Part shown: positions 21,589 to 28,321 of the stretch, piece by piece
How the letters are laid out: each line of letters begins with the position of its first letter
Position numbering within the stretch: the first letter of the stretch is position 1
Virus record (IMG/VR): IMGVR_UViG_3300027631_000101
Location: 1-28,408 of that record
DNA: 28,408 bases
Reading direction: 5' to 3' (one strand)
Source: a virus
Made by a program: the position numbers and the translations under genes
Notes under the pieces: generated by a model
Told to the model about the DNA's origin: nothing
Databases searched by the model: none
Seen by the model: only the letters and a program-made list of their open reading frames with translations

Positions 21589-21891
21589 ATGACAATTCAT
21601 GTCGGAACTTTTATAGTAAAAAATACTACGCCTTCTATCGAAAGTGAAGAAGTTGCTGCGTTGCATGAAACTACAACTAATATCAAAGTTGGGAATTTTG
21701 TAGTAAAAAATAAACCGATTGTAACCGAGACTTTACCAGAAGTTGAAGTTGTTATTGAAAATGAAGAAGCTGTGCCTCTACCTCAAGTTGTGCAAATGGA
21801 AGAAGGTACTGTTATTCATAACGGCCAACCAAAAAAGTTTAATAAAAAAATGTCAGCATACATGATTGATATGCTTACATCCGAAGAATGA
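21589..21891 (+). CDS. Hypothetical protein with a short internal repeat
   Basis: A 100-aa acidic protein. VGTFIVKN (5-12) and VGNFVVKN (about 34-41) form an internal repeat of beta-type segments, followed by a valine/glutamate-rich stretch and a basic end (KKFNKKMSAYMIDML). No family is recognised. Its DNA is more AT-rich than neighbouring virion genes. AAGGTG lies 5 bases before the ATG. Position between two virion-type genes suggests late expression. Confidence 0.7.
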   Translation: MTIHVGTFIVKNTTPSIESEEVAALHETTTNIKVGNFVVKNKPIVTETLPEVEVVIENEEAVPLPQVVQMEEGTVIHNGQPKKFNKKMSAYMIDMLTSEE

Positions 21892-21897
21892 TAAATA
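21890..21897 (+). promoter_or_regulatory. Late promoter GATAAATA
   Basis: GATAAATA overlaps the stop of the preceding gene, with an expected start near 21903. The leader carries a strong SD (AGGAG, 21913-21917) before the ATG at 21926. No SD-hiding inverted repeat is seen here, unlike the sites at 16668 and 19624. Confidence 0.6.
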
Positions 21898-21925
21898 AAA
21901 CAAAGAATCTTTAGGAGAAACGAAG

Positions 21926-22795
21926 ATGGCTCAATGGGGCAATACAGACGATGCTGCAAACTCGGTCCTATGGGCCACAACTGCAGTGAATAAAACACCT
22001 AACACAGTAAACCAAACTGCACTGTTCGGTAACACTACTGTCGGCGCATTTACTGCTGGCGAAGCAGTCGGCCAATTCGGTCTTGATGTAAATGAAATTT
22101 CAATCGCCGTTGGTAATACGGCAGTTGCTCAGTATATCATTACGAATCCAGGTTCTGGATACAATGCAAATGCTGCTGTAACTGTTGCAAATACAACAGG
22201 CGGTGCAAACACACTCGCCGCTAACTCAACAGTTTCGGCAGGTAAAGTAACTGCACTCACGGCAAACGGCACGATTATTCGTGGTTACACCGCTGCACCG
22301 GCAGTTACAATCGCTGCACCAGCTCTTATTATCTTCAATGGTAATACTGCTGTTACACCAAACAATGATATTGGCGCGTTCATTGCTATTGCAACAGCAA
22401 ATTCGTTCTTAGCAGTTGGTGACAAAGTTACCTATGCCGGTAATGCTACGTCAACACCAGCAACTCTAACTGATACTCGTCCGTATTATGTTAGCTTTGC
22501 TAATACGTCGGGCATCAAACTTTCAGACGAGCCTAACACAGCAAACATCAACTTTGCAAAGGCAAGCGGCAATGGCACGACTGCTGGCGGTGCAACTCTT
22601 CGCGGTGAAACAGCTACAGCAACTGCTGTTCTAACAGGTCGTGGTTACATCGACGGTGCTGCTCATACTGGTTGGGTTCTTCGTACAGTTGGTACTGGTG
22701 GTCGCGCTGGTCGCGTACAGTTTGAAACACTCGTTGCAATGGGTGGAAACTTCTCGACTGACGCATCTGACGACGCAATCTTGCCAGACGCATAA
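21926..22795 (+). CDS. Probable virion structural protein
   Basis: A 289-aa protein rich in alanine, threonine, asparagine and glycine, of beta-structured type. The start MAQWGNTDDAANSVLWA and the end HTGWVLRTVGTGGRAGRVQ are typical of an abundant structural protein in T4-like phages of marine and soil bacteria (from memory). The middle (NTAVAQYIITNPGSGYNANA and similar repeats) is more variable and looks like surface-exposed beta domains. A good SD and its own late promoter suggest high late expression. The exact position in the particle is not known. Confidence 0.82.
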   Translation: MAQWGNTDDAANSVLWATTAVNKTPNTVNQTALFGNTTVGAFTAGEAVGQFGLDVNEISIAVGNTAVAQYIITNPGSGYNANAAVTVANTTGGANTLAANSTVSAGKVTALTANGTIIRGYTAAPAVTIAAPALIIFNGNTAVTPNNDIGAFIAIATANSFLAVGDKVTYAGNATSTPATLTDTRPYYVSFANTSGIKLSDEPNTANINFAKASGNGTTAGGATLRGETATATAVLTGRGYIDGAAHTGWVLRTVGTGGRAGRVQFETLVAMGGNFSTDASDDAILPDA

Positions 22796-22804
22796 GGATA
22801 ATAT

Positions 22805-23056
22805 ATGAGTGATCGTGCCAAGAAAATAACTGAACTGACTTCGATTGGCACGGCTAATACGTCGATCGCTAGCGGGGATATCTTTATTGTAGAGGATATC
22901 TCCGCTAATACGACCAAGTCTGCTACATTATCTACGTTGCGTAAAGCTATTGTACAAGGTCCCTTTGCTAATAACACTGCCGCAAATACAGGCGGTGTTG
23001 CACTCGGTCAACTATACTATACTGCGGCAGGGGATGTGAAAGTAAGAAATGCCTAA
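22805..23056 (+). CDS. Small structural-type phage protein
   Basis: An 83-aa protein with the pattern KITELTSIGTANTSIASGD, IFIVEDISANTTKSATLSTL and GGVALGQLYYTAAGDVKVR. This pattern occurs as separate small proteins and as N-terminal segments of fibre or tail proteins in T4-like phages (from memory). It follows the structural gene by 9 bases and its stop overlaps the next ATG, so it belongs to the same late operon. Virion role inferred. Confidence 0.75.
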   Translation: MSDRAKKITELTSIGTANTSIASGDIFIVEDISANTTKSATLSTLRKAIVQGPFANNTAANTGGVALGQLYYTAAGDVKVRNA

Positions 23057-23445
23057 TGATTGAAAAACTTGATGATTCGAATTTCTTGATATATGCTGCT
23101 AAGTGTTATGATAATCCACAATGTTTTGAGGATCTTGAATTTTACGAAGACTTAGCTCGATTCAAATATATTAAGAGATTACTTAATCGCTATGAAGAGT
23201 CCGGAGATTTAAAAGATAGATTAATCGTCAATCATCTCGTTGTTCTGTACAATGTGTTCGGTAACGAAGCTACCAGATTACTCTTCTTTAAGTTAGATGG
23301 CTATCATCATATGTTGAAGCCGTTCATTATTTTATTAGGAAGACTTCCTGAGAAGATACCGAATATAGGCATAGATAATAAAACACTTATTACTAACGAT
23401 ATTGTTGCAGACGAAGTCATAGTACAAAAACTAAGGAAGATTTAA
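23056..23445 (+). CDS. Conserved T4-like phage protein (DUF7207-like)
   Basis: A 129-aa helical protein. FLIYAAKCYDNPQCFEDLEF, then EDLARFKYIKRLLNRY and LIVNHLVVLYNVFG form a pattern conserved in T4-like phages (DUF7207-like, from memory). No catalytic motif is seen. The TAATGA junction overlaps the previous stop, and its own stop overlaps the next start, so it is co-translated with the structural genes. Function unknown. Confidence 0.8.
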   Translation: MIEKLDDSNFLIYAAKCYDNPQCFEDLEFYEDLARFKYIKRLLNRYEESGDLKDRLIVNHLVVLYNVFGNEATRLLFFKLDGYHHMLKPFIILLGRLPEKIPNIGIDNKTLITNDIVADEVIVQKLRKI

Positions 23446-24098
23446 TGGCCAACAAAGAAAAGCAAGAGTATGACTACGAAGGCGATATGGCCATGTCACA
23501 ACTCAAGTCTATCATTGCCAACGCTCAGCGTATGCATGACATGCTGAAGGTAGATACAAATCTTCCTGAATGGGTTCAGTCGAAGATCACATTAGCTGAA
23601 GACTACATCTCTACTGCTTCGAATTATATGCAAGGCGAGATGAGCGAAGCCGTAGACATGACTAAAAAGAATCAGGCGAAAGCGATGAAAGCTGGCGCCA
23701 ATCTAAAAATGGATTCGGATACTGGAACACCAGATCACTTCACTGCTGCGGCGCGCCGCAAAAAAGGTTTACCAGAAGAAGTTCAGATCAATGAGCTTTC
23801 TAAAAATACGGTAATTTCGTATCTAAATAAAAACAAAAAAGATGTTTTTAATAAAATATTACAAGTAGGTAAAGCTCGTAAAAAAGAAGATTCTGTAGAA
23901 GTCAAAAAAATATCTAATAAAATTGTTAAAAGACACAACGGCGAGCATTTAGCAAAAGACAAACTTAGAAAACTTGCTAAAGAAGAAGTTGCGGCGAATT
24001 CTGTTGGTGCTGGCAATGTAGCGGGTCTACAAGGTGAACCGCCGGTAAATAAGAAAAAGAAAAACGTGATGTCTTTCAATAGATTTATGAAGAAATAA
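23445..24098 (+). CDS. Conserved virion-type protein with inserted repeat module
   Basis: A 217-aa protein. Residues 1-70 (EYDYEGDMAMSQLKSIIANA, LPEWVQSKITLAEDYISTA) are a strongly conserved segment of T4-like phage proteins (from memory). Residues from about 114 carry the QINELSKNT head also found in the protein at 19655. The C-terminus (VGAGNVAGLQGEPPV, MSFNRFMKK) again looks like the conserved family. The DNA for the module, about 23800-23940, is very AT-rich (26 G+C in 23821-23940) against 27 of 60 at 23461-23520, which points to a transferred insert. Late and virion-associated by context. Confidence 0.8.
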   Translation: MANKEKQEYDYEGDMAMSQLKSIIANAQRMHDMLKVDTNLPEWVQSKITLAEDYISTASNYMQGEMSEAVDMTKKNQAKAMKAGANLKMDSDTGTPDHFTAAARRKKGLPEEVQINELSKNTVISYLNKNKKDVFNKILQVGKARKKEDSVEVKKISNKIVKRHNGEHLAKDKLRKLAKEEVAANSVGAGNVAGLQGEPPVNKKKKNVMSFNRFMKK

Positions 24099-24099
24099 T

Positions 24100-24612
24100 A
24101 TGTTAGGAATGATCCCACTGCCATATAAGTTGCTTGCAGGTGCTGCACTCATGGCAGGGATCTTCGTCTTTGGTTATATGAAAGGATCTGCTTATGCTGA
24201 AGCTGAATTGGCTCGTTTCTCTGCACAAAAGAGTGAGCAAATCGCGGAATTGGAGAGGAAGAATTCTGCAATTTCTACTGAGGTAGTTACTGAATATGTT
24301 GATCGAGTTAACACAATTAGAGAGAAAGAATATGTATATCGCGACGTCGTTAAAGACTCTGTTCCTACTCAGCACGATATGTCTAATGGCTGGGTGTACA
24401 CGCACGACCTTAGTGCCACATCCGGTGATGCCGACTCCGCCAGAGCTTCTGATGCGAGCCCCTCAGGAATTACAGACACTACAGCCCTCCTCGCCATCAT
24501 CGGCAACTACTCCAGATGCCAAGCCAACGCCGAGCAGCTAAGACAACTCCAGCAGTGGATAATTCAGAATAAAGAAGCTGTTGATGCCATGGCAAAAGAG
24601 AAGAAGAAATGA
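24100..24612 (+). CDS. i-spanin (Rz-like)
   Basis: A 170-aa inner-membrane spanin subunit. One N-terminal membrane helix (about residues 9-26) is followed by a periplasmic helix (AELARFSAQKSEQIAELERK), then the family pattern NGWVYTHDLSA...SPSG and NYSRCQANAEQLRQLQQWI. Spanins join inner and outer membranes and fuse them in the last step of lysis of Gram-negative hosts. The partner o-spanin is encoded inside this gene in another frame (24332-24541), the classical Rz/Rz1 layout. It opens the lysis/membrane block after the virion genes. Confidence 0.88.
   Translation: MLGMIPLPYKLLAGAALMAGIFVFGYMKGSAYAEAELARFSAQKSEQIAELERKNSAISTEVVTEYVDRVNTIREKEYVYRDVVKDSVPTQHDMSNGWVYTHDLSATSGDADSARASDASPSGITDTTALLAIIGNYSRCQANAEQLRQLQQWIIQNKEAVDAMAKEKKK
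24332..24541 (+). CDS. o-spanin lipoprotein (Rz1-like), embedded
   Basis: A 69-aa lipoprotein in the +1 frame inside the i-spanin gene. The start MYIATSLKTLFLLSTICL with lipobox LMAGC (C22) is a clear lipoprotein signal; the rest is proline-rich (PHPVMPTPPEL, PSSPSS), as in Rz1. ATG at 24332, preceded by AGAGAAAG, is favoured over the ATG at 24296, which would add 12 residues before the signal. The mature protein would sit in the outer membrane and pair with the i-spanin C-terminus. Confidence 0.85.
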   Translation: MYIATSLKTLFLLSTICLMAGCTRTTLVPHPVMPTPPELLMRAPQELQTLQPSSPSSATTPDAKPTPSS

Positions 24613-24821
24613 AAAAGTTTAAAGAAGTACCAGAAGAAGATTCGAACGACAGTTTGATTACCATTATTGCCAACTCTCTCAATAGAGCGAGCAGCGGCAA
24701 TAAAGATGATACGCGCGGTCTCCTACTTTTGATCGCCGCGCTGGGACTTCTTAATCTTTCAAAAGACGGGCTTCCTGCAAGCGTTGCAAGAAAACTCGCA
24801 TCAACATCAAATAGAAAATAA
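24609..24821 (+). CDS. Small protein with one hydrophobic helix
   Basis: A 70-aa protein with an acidic N-terminal third, a hydrophobic stretch (GLLLLIAALGLLNL, about residues 37-50) and a basic tail. The start overlaps the i-spanin stop (ATGA). It could be a small membrane protein of the lysis block, but no family is recognised. Short length and single helix would fit an antiholin- or regulator-like role, which is speculation. Confidence 0.65.
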   Translation: MKKFKEVPEEDSNDSLITIIANSLNRASSGNKDDTRGLLLLIAALGLLNLSKDGLPASVARKLASTSNRK

Positions 24822-24832
24822 CGGAGATTCTT

Positions 24833-25015
24833 ATGTGGGAAAAAATTAAAAAGTGGTTTGGTTTTCTTGATCTAAACAAAGACGGTAAAGTATCGGCCGA
24901 AGATCTTGAACTTGCTCGTGCTTTGGCTGATAAGAAAGCCAAAGAAGCAAATGAAACTATCAATGCAGTTGTTGAAGCCGCAGAGAAAATTAAGAAAGTT
25001 AGAAAAAAGAAATGA
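24833..25015 (+). CDS. EF-hand small protein
   Basis: A 60-aa protein. An amphipathic start (MWEKIKKWFGFL) leads into a canonical EF-hand/dockerin-type calcium loop, DLNKDGKVSAED, and then a long lysine-rich helix. The loop has aspartate and asparagine at positions 1, 3 and 5 and an acidic residue at 12, so calcium binding is plausible. ACGGAG lies upstream of the ATG, and the stop overlaps the next start. It sits among membrane/lysis genes. Role unknown; the amphipathic N-terminus might touch membrane. Confidence 0.78.
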   Translation: MWEKIKKWFGFLDLNKDGKVSAEDLELARALADKKAKEANETINAVVEAAEKIKKVRKKK

Positions 25016-25461
25016 GTCTAATGTCGTTTTTCTCATCACCGCCGATTACTAGTTTCGAGCAACTCGAGCTAGAAAAAGGTAAGATCCAACTAACTATCAT
25101 GAAGATGGTAACACTCGTCTTATCATCTATTATGTTAGCAGTTGTCGGTATCTTTCTGATTGGCCTCTTTTTGCCAAATCACGTGATCGATAATAACGAG
25201 ATCTTTAAGATCATCGGTCCTGCATTCTCTATGATTATTGGTGCCTTTGTCGGTGCATTCGCTACGATGATGGGAATGAAGACCGCAGAATTTGATCCGA
25301 ATGTTAAGACACAAGAACTCGGTAAGACAGATCATAAGCAACTCGCAGAAGCACATGTCATCAACGCACAAGCTGAAACAATTGAAACCGAAAATGAAAT
25401 TAAGATGATGGCAGCTATCGATAAATACAAAGATAGCGACGAGGATTTCGGTCCTTTCTAA
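25012..25461 (+). CDS. Membrane protein with two TM helices
   Basis: A 149-aa protein with hydrophobic helices at about residues 33-55 and 67-88, and a charged C-terminal tail (KTDHKQLAEAHVINAQAE) that should lie in the cytoplasm or form a coiled coil. A second ATG at 25021 is also possible. It overlaps the EF-hand gene by ATGA. The topology and the position between spanins and another small membrane protein suit a holin or holin partner. No family is recognised with certainty. Confidence 0.72.
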   Translation: MSLMSFFSSPPITSFEQLELEKGKIQLTIMKMVTLVLSSIMLAVVGIFLIGLFLPNHVIDNNEIFKIIGPAFSMIIGAFVGAFATMMGMKTAEFDPNVKTQELGKTDHKQLAEAHVINAQAETIETENEIKMMAAIDKYKDSDEDFGPF

Positions 25462-25495
25462 ATTATGATTTCGTTAACCTAACGGAGTCGAAGAA

Positions 25496-25735
25496 ATGTT
25501 TAAAAAAATAAAAGATCTGATTTTCCAAACATTCACTGGAAAAGATAATAAGACACTTGATCTTGGTAGAATTCTATGGGCCAAAGGCGTAATGCTTTTC
25601 TTTGGTCTATCGATCTACGACATCTATCGTGGTGCAGAATTTGATGCATCGACTTGGGGTGTAGGATTAGGTGCAGTACTCGCAGCAGGCGGTGCAGCTC
25701 TTGCACTCAAAGCTAGTACGGAACCAACAGAATAA
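25496..25735 (+). CDS. Holin-like small membrane protein
   Basis: A 79-aa protein with two hydrophobic helices (about 27-43 and 54-72), a basic N-terminus and a short charged end. The second helix (WGVGLGAVLAAGGAALALK) is glycine/alanine-rich, as in small phage holins. The SD CGGAG at about 25482-25486 is partly within a CGTTA-ACC-TAACG inverted repeat. It is coupled to the next gene (TAATGG). No endolysin lies in the window, so the holin call rests on size, topology and the neighbouring spanins. Confidence 0.65.
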   Translation: MFKKIKDLIFQTFTGKDNKTLDLGRILWAKGVMLFFGLSIYDIYRGAEFDASTWGVGLGAVLAAGGAALALKASTEPTE

Positions 25736-26217
25736 TGGCAACACCATCGGTCAACAAGTTAGCTGAAGATGTGTCGTATCTAAGTAGAGATATGGCAGTC
25801 GTCAATACGCTTGTTGGCCGTTTGGATACAACCATTGATAAGCTGACTGACATTTCAAGTAGCGTATCGAATCTTCTTGCTGTGCACGAAACCAAGTTGA
25901 CTTCCCAGGAAATCATAAGTAAACAACTATCAGATTTAGTGGAAGCACGCAGAGTGGAAACAGACGACAAGGTCCAGCTATTGCACGAAAGAATTTCTTC
26001 AGGCGAGCGCGAGCTCAAAGAAAGCATCGACGATCAGTACGACGAACTCATGAAAGAAATTAAAGAGATGCGTGCTGAGTCGACAGTACAGCATAATACG
26101 TTGAGCGATCGAATCACTGCCATGGAAAAATGGATGTGGACAGTCATCGGCGGTGCTGCTATCGTAGGTGGTATTATTACGTTGGTGCCATGGAGTACAA
26201 TATTCGGAATTGGATAA
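25735..26217 (+). CDS. Coiled-coil protein with C-terminal membrane anchor
   Basis: A 160-aa protein. Residues about 5-128 are long helices with heptad-like leucine/isoleucine spacing (DIKLTDISSSVSNLL-type regions, ELKESIDDQYDELMKEIKEM). A single C-terminal membrane helix follows (WMWTVIGGAAIVGGIITLV). This layout resembles XhlA-type proteins that accompany holins. It overlaps the stop of the holin-like gene, so the two are co-translated. A helper role in lysis is inferred. Confidence 0.72.
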   Translation: MATPSVNKLAEDVSYLSRDMAVVNTLVGRLDTTIDKLTDISSSVSNLLAVHETKLTSQEIISKQLSDLVEARRVETDDKVQLLHERISSGERELKESIDDQYDELMKEIKEMRAESTVQHNTLSDRITAMEKWMWTVIGGAAIVGGIITLVPWSTIFGIG

Positions 26218-26220
26218 ATT

Positions 26221-26763
26221 ATGAGACGTGTGATTGATGACTTCTTACCAAGAGGTTATTTTAATGAAATAAAACAGATGATCGAACATCCAGCATTTCG
26301 CTGGAACTTCTCATCGATACTTCCTGAAGGATATCACGACCAGACTGAAAAAGACTGGTACTTCATGAAGAGAATCTATACAGAAAATGAACACATCGAA
26401 GATGCATTCGGGTACTGGCAAACGATCAGGCCGATGTTCTATTTCTTTGAAGAAAAACTTAATTTCCTTACAGAACATGTCATCAGTGTGAATGTCAATA
26501 GCATGATGAATCAGGGTCGTAAGCGTGCCCATGGTTGGCACAACGATTGTCCGTATAAGCATTACGTAGCTCTGTTTTATATCAATACTTGTAATACTGC
26601 TCCAACATTATTTGAAGATGGATCAGAAGTCGAGCATATCGAGAATCGATTACTGTTCTTTGAAGGCGGAGATCATATTGATAATCGGCACAGTACTAAT
26701 CTTCCATTAGATGTCGAAAGAAGATTAGCGATTAATTTTAATCTTCAAGGCTCTTTATTCTAA
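26221..26763 (+). CDS. 2OG-Fe(II) oxygenase
   Basis: A 180-aa double-stranded beta-helix dioxygenase of the prolyl-4-hydroxylase-like class. Iron ligands are H107 and D109 (WHND) and H157 (NRHSTN); R168 (ERRLAINFNL) would bind 2-oxoglutarate. Such genes are common in T4-like phages of marine bacteria, where they are thought to hydroxylate proteins or other substrates; the target here is unknown. It starts three bases after the coiled-coil gene and is followed by the primase promoter, so it ends the preceding transcript. Confidence 0.88.
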   Translation: MRRVIDDFLPRGYFNEIKQMIEHPAFRWNFSSILPEGYHDQTEKDWYFMKRIYTENEHIEDAFGYWQTIRPMFYFFEEKLNFLTEHVISVNVNSMMNQGRKRAHGWHNDCPYKHYVALFYINTCNTAPTLFEDGSEVEHIENRLLFFEGGDHIDNRHSTNLPLDVERRLAINFNLQGSLF

Positions 26764-26771
26764 AATAAACA

Positions 26772-26799
26772 TGTACAATAATCACAATCTGTGTATAAT
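26772..26799 (+). promoter_or_regulatory. Early-type promoter for primase
   Basis: TGTACA (26772-26777), a 16-bp spacer and a perfect TATAAT (26794-26799). The expected start near 26806 leaves the SD GGAG (26814-26817) in the RNA. It is the best -10 of the family. Confidence 0.7.
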
Positions 26800-26822
26800 G
26801 AAGTTAACAGATTGGAGTTATA

Positions 26823-27842
26823 ATGCTTTGGATTGAACACAAATACATCAGCCTTCTCTCAGGTCGCCTCGAGAGATTTCAGCGGGTCAACAACACGGTC
26901 TATCGGTTCCGTTGCCCTATCTGCGGCGACTCAAAGAAAGATCGTCGTAAAACTCGTGGGCATTTGATCGAGAAGGGCGGCAAGGTCCGCTTTTATTGTC
27001 ACAACTGTAGCGCGAGCATGCAGTTCAGATATTTTATGAAAGAGATCGATCCGACTCTTTATCTCGAATACATCAAGGAACAGATGAAAGAATCTGGTAA
27101 TCAAAAAGATGTCGAGACTTTTGCCGAGAAAATGAAACCTCCAGTCTTTGTCAAGACCACAGCTCTGTCAAAGATAAAGAAGGTAAGTCAGCTCGATCCG
27201 AACCATCCTGTCAAGAAGTACGTGGATAGTCGGCAAATCCCTCCGCATTTGCATTATAAGTTATTCTATGCTCCAAAATTTGGCGCGTGGGTCAATACTA
27301 TGATTCCTGACAAGATCAAGATCGGAGAGAAGGACGAACCACGTCTGATCATACCATTTCTTGATAAGGAAAAGAATCTCTTTGGTTTTCAAGGCAGATC
27401 ATTCAAGAAAGATGGTGTTCGATATATCACCATCATGCTGGACGATTCGAAACCAAAAGTATTCGGTATGGATACTATCGATGAGGACAAAGATATATAT
27501 TTACTAGAGGGACCGATCGATTCGATGTTCTTGCCAAATGCCATGGCAGCGGCAGGTGGAGATCTTGCTGCACAAGTCGAACAAACCGGTTTACTTAAAG
27601 AGAAAATTGTGGTAGTATTTGATAATGAGCCGAGGCATTCGGATACTATCAAGAGAATGCAGAAGGCGATTGATGCTGGATATCGTGTAGTCATATGGCC
27701 TTCAGACATCGAGCATAAAGATGTCAACGATATGATTTTAGCTGGCTACACGCCAGAATATATTAAGGATGTTTTAGATGAATGCAATTACTCAGGACCA
27801 ACTGCAAAACTACACTTTGCGATATGGAGAAAAGACCGTTGA
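26823..27842 (+). CDS. 61: DNA primase (gp61)
   Basis: A 339-aa primase, close to the 342 aa of T4 gp61, which makes RNA primers with the gp41 helicase. The zinc ribbon is CPICGDSKK (C31, C34) with FYCHNC (C59, C62). The Toprim-like core has LLEGPIDSMFLPNA (E229), VVVFDNEP (D267) and KDVNDMI. It has its own early-type promoter. It lies 21 kb from gp41, whereas in T4 the two are near each other. The last 65 bases overlap the start of the next gene. Confidence 0.95.
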   Translation: MLWIEHKYISLLSGRLERFQRVNNTVYRFRCPICGDSKKDRRKTRGHLIEKGGKVRFYCHNCSASMQFRYFMKEIDPTLYLEYIKEQMKESGNQKDVETFAEKMKPPVFVKTTALSKIKKVSQLDPNHPVKKYVDSRQIPPHLHYKLFYAPKFGAWVNTMIPDKIKIGEKDEPRLIIPFLDKEKNLFGFQGRSFKKDGVRYITIMLDDSKPKVFGMDTIDEDKDIYLLEGPIDSMFLPNAMAAAGGDLAAQVEQTGLLKEKIVVVFDNEPRHSDTIKRMQKAIDAGYRVVIWPSDIEHKDVNDMILAGYTPEYIKDVLDECNYSGPTAKLHFAIWRKDR

Positions 27843-28056
27843 AGCGGTGCTAGCTCTACCTGAAGAGAAGCTTACGTGGGTAGTATATAATGCCAACATG
27901 GTGCAAACCGCAGTAACTCTGATTATTTCATTGCGTGGCATGGATTTCTTTGATGACTACGTGAAGGTTATTTCAAGAGAATGCGGTGACGGAGCTCAAG
28001 GTGCATTGTACTTTGATCCTAACATCTTCAATCTAATAGGAAACGGATATGACTGA
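27778..28056 (+). CDS. Hypothetical protein overlapping primase
   Basis: A 92-aa protein with mixed helices and no recognised motif. The ATG at 27778 lies inside the end of the primase gene (65-base overlap) and has AAGGATG upstream. The overlap is long for this phage, so a later start is possible, but no other in-frame start has a better SD. It overlaps the next gene by 8 bases. Function unknown; expected to be expressed with primase. Confidence 0.65.
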   Translation: MNAITQDQLQNYTLRYGEKTVEAVLALPEEKLTWVVYNANMVQTAVTLIISLRGMDFFDDYVKVISRECGDGAQGALYFDPNIFNLIGNGYD

Positions 28057-28321
28057 GTTAGTAGACAACGAGTTTGGGGTCGAGTACGAGCAGATCCCGA
28101 TAAAGAAACTTCGGATCTTCCGAGTTGGCAAGCAGTGGCTTGTCGAGTATCAACGTTATGTTCGTCTTTGGGCGCCATGGGACCATTTCTGGTGGTACAA
28201 TGACGGGCAGTATGTAGAGTACTATGATGCCCTTGCTCGTGTGAATGAACTCAAGGCCAACGGCTACGCTAATGTTCCACGGTTCCAAAAGGTGAAAACG
28301 TTCGATGTCTCATCTGAGTGA
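28049..28321 (+). CDS. Hypothetical phage protein
   Basis: A 90-aa protein rich in aromatic residues (LWAPWDHFWWYNDGQYVEYYD). It is probably a small beta-type domain: IPIKKLRIFRVGKQWLVEYQ reads as a strand pair, followed by a helix with ALARVNELKANGY. No family is recognised. It overlaps both neighbours (8 bases upstream, 17 downstream), so it is translationally coupled within the primase operon. Confidence 0.7.
   Translation: MTELVDNEFGVEYEQIPIKKLRIFRVGKQWLVEYQRYVRLWAPWDHFWWYNDGQYVEYYDALARVNELKANGYANVPRFQKVKTFDVSSE

Noticed and set aside
25470-25486. CGTTA-ACC-TAACG inverted repeat as an SD-hiding switch for the gene at 25496
   Set aside because: The stem is only 5 bp, covers just the edge of the SD and has no late promoter in its loop.
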